8,316 nucleotides of DNA from Planctomycetota bacterium (lineage in GTDB: Bacteria; Planctomycetota; Phycisphaerae; Sedimentisphaerales; Anaerobacaceae). The notes under the pieces were generated by a model. It was not told the DNA's origin. It ran no database searches and saw only the letters and a list, made by a program, of their open reading frames with translations. A program made the translations under genes and the position numbers. The stretch's first letter is position 1. Each line of letters begins with the position of its first letter. This document shows positions 6,658-8,316 of the stretch, piece by piece. The stretch spans positions 1-8,316 of the forward strand of contig JAGLTN010000403.1 of the NCBI GenBank assembly GCA_023135255.1. Reading direction: 5' to 3'.

Positions 6658-7995
6658 CTACCTTTCAGAACTGTCTATTTGTTCAACTCTCCAGTAGTAT
6701 TTTCCACCAAGTTCCAAAGGCTTCGGATCGTAGCTGTTGGCATCGATGGGTTGGTTGCCTTTATATGCAGGGCTGTTATGGTCAGCGTTTTGCACCTGGT
6801 CATAATCGGTTCCAAAATAAATATCATAACTGTTACCAATTTCTCCTTTTGACCAGATCAGAGTTCTATCCGGTGCCACAATAGCATTTACAACTGGTTT
6901 AGGCTTCCATGCGTTTGCCGGCAGGACTGTAAATGTCCAGATATCGCCTTTGAGTTCTTCTGAGCTATATATTTCATCGATCCGCCAGTAATATGTTTGC
7001 CCTGTTTCGAGAGTTGGCAGATCAAAGTAATTAACATCGTTGGGAACCGACACCTGGAATTCATCGCTTGCAATAGTTGCATTTTCAACTGCTGCGGCAT
7101 CCGTCCCAAAATAAACATTATGGCTGTTTACAAAGTCAGAAGCTGACCATTTTATTTGTTCCAAATTCTTATCAACGCCAGTTTGTCCGTCATCTGGTAT
7201 TGGATCAAATGCGATATCATTATCTGGCGTCATGATAAGGTTGATTTCTTCTCCTGATAATGCCTGGTCGTAGATTCTGAAATCGTCCATCTTGCCGTGG
7301 AAGCTGTCCCATGACCCCGCACCTGTAGACGTTGCGTGGAAGATATTGAACGCATCAATACCTGCCAATGAGTCAGTTGGAAGTACCGCGTTGCTGCTGT
7401 AAGCTGCAATAAGCATACCATTGACGTAAAGGTTTCTTATTCCGGCTACTGCGTCAAATACTATTGCAATGTGACCCCATTCGTCTCTGTTGCCAATAGC
7501 CTCGTCAAAATCGCTCCACCACGCATTACTAGTTGAAGTACCGAGGTTGTAGGTCAATGTGATATTAGGATAAACGCCACTGCCTTGCTTGTATGGTCTT
7601 GCCCATGCAAGTTTAGTGCTGCCTGCATTACCAGTGAAGAAGCCACCACACTGCAGACCAGCATCGGACAGTTCTGTGAGCTGTACCCAGAATGTAAATG
7701 TCGCCTGCTTGTCTATAGTTGAAAAAACAGCTGTCGGAACAGGGATATAAAGATTATTGTTGGTAATGTGGTTGTTCAAGCAACCACCGACAGCGCCTTC
7801 ACTCTCCCAGACATAGTTCGTTGTTCCACTGATAACAGCATCAAAACCGTTACCTGATGAGTCCGCCACAGCCGTGCCGGAAGTCTCATCAAATTTGTAC
7901 CAGGCAACCGGATTATTGATAGTATCTGCGAAAGCACTTACGCACAACATCAGTGTAAGACACACAATTGCTAAGCCAAAATACCTTTGTTTCAT
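6658..7995 (-). CDS. Secreted LamG-domain protein with two Fn3-like repeats, last repeat cut short
   Basis: The 445-residue protein has a Sec signal peptide (hydrophobic 6-20, cleavage after S-A-F-A at 23). A LamG/concanavalin-like domain spans about 28-256, opening with A31-W-Y-K-F-D-E and D45-S-S-G-N-G and closing with K235-M-D-D-F-R-I-Y. This form is common in planctomycete surface and carbohydrate-binding proteins. Two Fn3-like repeats follow, about 262-357 and 363-445. Both contain the pattern Y-F-G-T-D and end near T/K-Y-Y-W-R. Repeat 1 continues to W353-T-F-T-V, but repeat 2 stops 9 residues after Y-Y-W-R and lacks that final strand. There is no anchor, sorting signal or dockerin motif at the C-terminus, and no catalytic residues are visible. 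AAGGGGA (8012-8006) is about 10 bases from ATG. A glycan-binding or surface-adhesion role is inferred. Confidence 0.85.
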   Translation of the reverse strand: MKQRYFGLAIVCLTLMLCVSAFADTINNPVAWYKFDETSGTAVADSSGNGFDAVISGTTNYVWESEGAVGGCLNNHITNNNLYIPVPTAVFSTIDKQATFTFWVQLTELSDAGLQCGGFFTGNAGSTKLAWARPYKQGSGVYPNITLTYNLGTSTSNAWWSDFDEAIGNRDEWGHIAIVFDAVAGIRNLYVNGMLIAAYSSNAVLPTDSLAGIDAFNIFHATSTGAGSWDSFHGKMDDFRIYDQALSGEEINLIMTPDNDIAFDPIPDDGQTGVDKNLEQIKWSASDFVNSHNVYFGTDAAAVENATIASDEFQVSVPNDVNYFDLPTLETGQTYYWRIDEIYSSEELKGDIWTFTVLPANAWKPKPVVNAIVAPDRTLIWSKGEIGNSYDIYFGTDYDQVQNADHNSPAYKGNQPIDANSYDPKPLELGGKYYWRVEQIDSSER

Positions 7996-8037
7996 AGCTA
8001 TACTATCCCCTTAGAAATGAACAAAAATAGTTCACAT

Positions 8038-8066
8038 ATAATACGATCTTTTAAAAATAAGATTAA
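8038..8066 (-). promoter_or_regulatory. Possible promoter of the LamG/phosphoesterase unit
   Basis: On the minus strand TTAATC (8066-8061) is followed by a 17-base spacer and TATTAT (8043-8038, five of six matches to the -10 consensus). A start about 35 bases before ATG 7995 would result. The region is very AT-rich, so chance matches are likely; the -35 match is only three of six. Confidence 0.3.
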
Positions 8067-8205
8067 CTTTATAAATTATATTATTCCAGTTACTTACTTA
8101 GCAATTTCTTAATTTAATTCTGATATCGGCGGTTGAAAATTATCGGTCAATCCCAGACTTGCCTTGCCCCTTGAGTGTTCCCGACTTATTTTTTTCAACA
8201 ACAGC

Positions 8206-8246
8206 CTTTGTGCCGAATAACGATATAGTTGATTGTCGGCACAAAG
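8206..8246. repeat. Perfect 11-bp inverted repeat with 19-base loop
   Basis: The arm CTTTGTGCCGA (8206-8216) is exactly complementary to TCGGCACAAAG (8236-8246), with 19 bases between. Neither strand has a T-run directly after the hairpin, so it does not look like a classic intrinsic terminator. It could be an operator, an RNA hairpin, or a small dispersed palindrome. It lies about 210 bases upstream of the LamG start. Confidence 0.7.
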
Positions 8247-8316
8247 ACTATAATATACTAAATTATTTCACGGTTAACGTGCATATTAGCTTTTTTTTCT
8301 GCGGATCAATGCAATG

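Larger units (their letters stand above)
7996..8316. other. Intergenic region with no supportable gene
   Basis: About 320 bases between the LamG start and the right edge. The first half (8020-8125) is strongly AT-rich and holds the putative promoter. The second half has a perfect inverted repeat at 8206-8246, T-runs at 8189-8195 and 8291-8298, and a TATAAT on the plus strand at 8249-8254 with no well-spaced -35 box. Short open frames at the right edge (minus strand, stops at 8263 and 8286) could be the tail of a gene outside the window, but they are too short to support. Confidence 0.6.

Noticed and set aside
6626..6674. One fused LamG-phosphoesterase protein split by a sequencing error
   Set aside because: The phosphoesterase has its own complete Tat signal peptide directly after its ATG, and its frame has a stop nine codons upstream.
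6231..6852. Two overlapping plus-strand open frames of about 125 codons
   Set aside because: They are antisense to the phosphoesterase and LamG genes, whose conserved motifs prove the minus-strand reading.
8206..8246. Intrinsic terminator
   Set aside because: The stem is good, but no T-run follows it on either strand. The T-run at 8189-8195 lies before the hairpin on the plus strand and reads as A on the minus strand.
8263..8316. C-terminal tail of a minus-strand gene entering from the right
   Set aside because: Two frames are open for 17 and 9 codons only, with nothing to choose between them.

Overview
The window looks like a chromosomal stretch from a PVC-group bacterium, most likely a planctomycete of the class Phycisphaerae (Sedimentisphaerales type). 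This is inferred from four things. The DNA is moderately AT-rich. The oxidoreductase, sugar isomerase and phosphoesterase all carry Tat-type (RR) signal peptides. A secreted protein combines LamG and Fn3-like repeats. A secreted enzyme ends in a single dockerin/EF-hand-like tail of the D-x-N-x-D-G-x-V-N type. No rRNA or marker gene is present to confirm the lineage.

Left part, plus strand, 1-3014: the 3' end of an operon. It holds the C-terminus of a membrane protein (cut by the window edge), a Tat-exported Gfo/Idh/MocA oxidoreductase, a Sec-exported formylglycine-generating-enzyme-like (FGE-like) protein without the catalytic cysteines, and a Tat/lipoprotein sugar phosphate isomerase/epimerase-like TIM barrel. 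The genes overlap or lie 9-18 bases apart, so they are probably co-transcribed. Together they suggest sugar or polyol oxidation and epimerisation outside the cytoplasm; the substrate cannot be read from the sequence.

Middle, minus strand, 5269 to 3032: a two-gene signalling unit. A GTG-started 89-residue three-helix membrane protein with a perfect AGGAGG ribosome binding site lies 3 bases upstream of a 654-residue sensor histidine kinase. The kinase has its own three membrane helices, seven perfect Leu heptads, two PAS domains, and intact HisKA and HATPase modules. No response regulator gene lies in the window. The kinase converges on the left operon with only 17 bases between the stop codons.

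Right part, minus strand, 7995 to 5466: a two-gene unit for secreted proteins. A LamG-plus-Fn3 protein whose last Fn3 repeat is cut short is followed 7 bases later by a Tat-exported calcineurin-like metallophosphoesterase with a C-terminal dockerin-like motif. The last ~320 bases hold no supportable gene. They contain an AT-rich putative promoter region and a perfect 11-bp inverted repeat.

I see no CRISPR array, tRNA, rRNA, transposase or phage gene. The most unusual points are the all-exported sugar enzyme set, the FGE-like protein without catalytic cysteines, the split membrane sensor with its heptad-repeat kinase, and the abruptly ending LamG/Fn3 protein.
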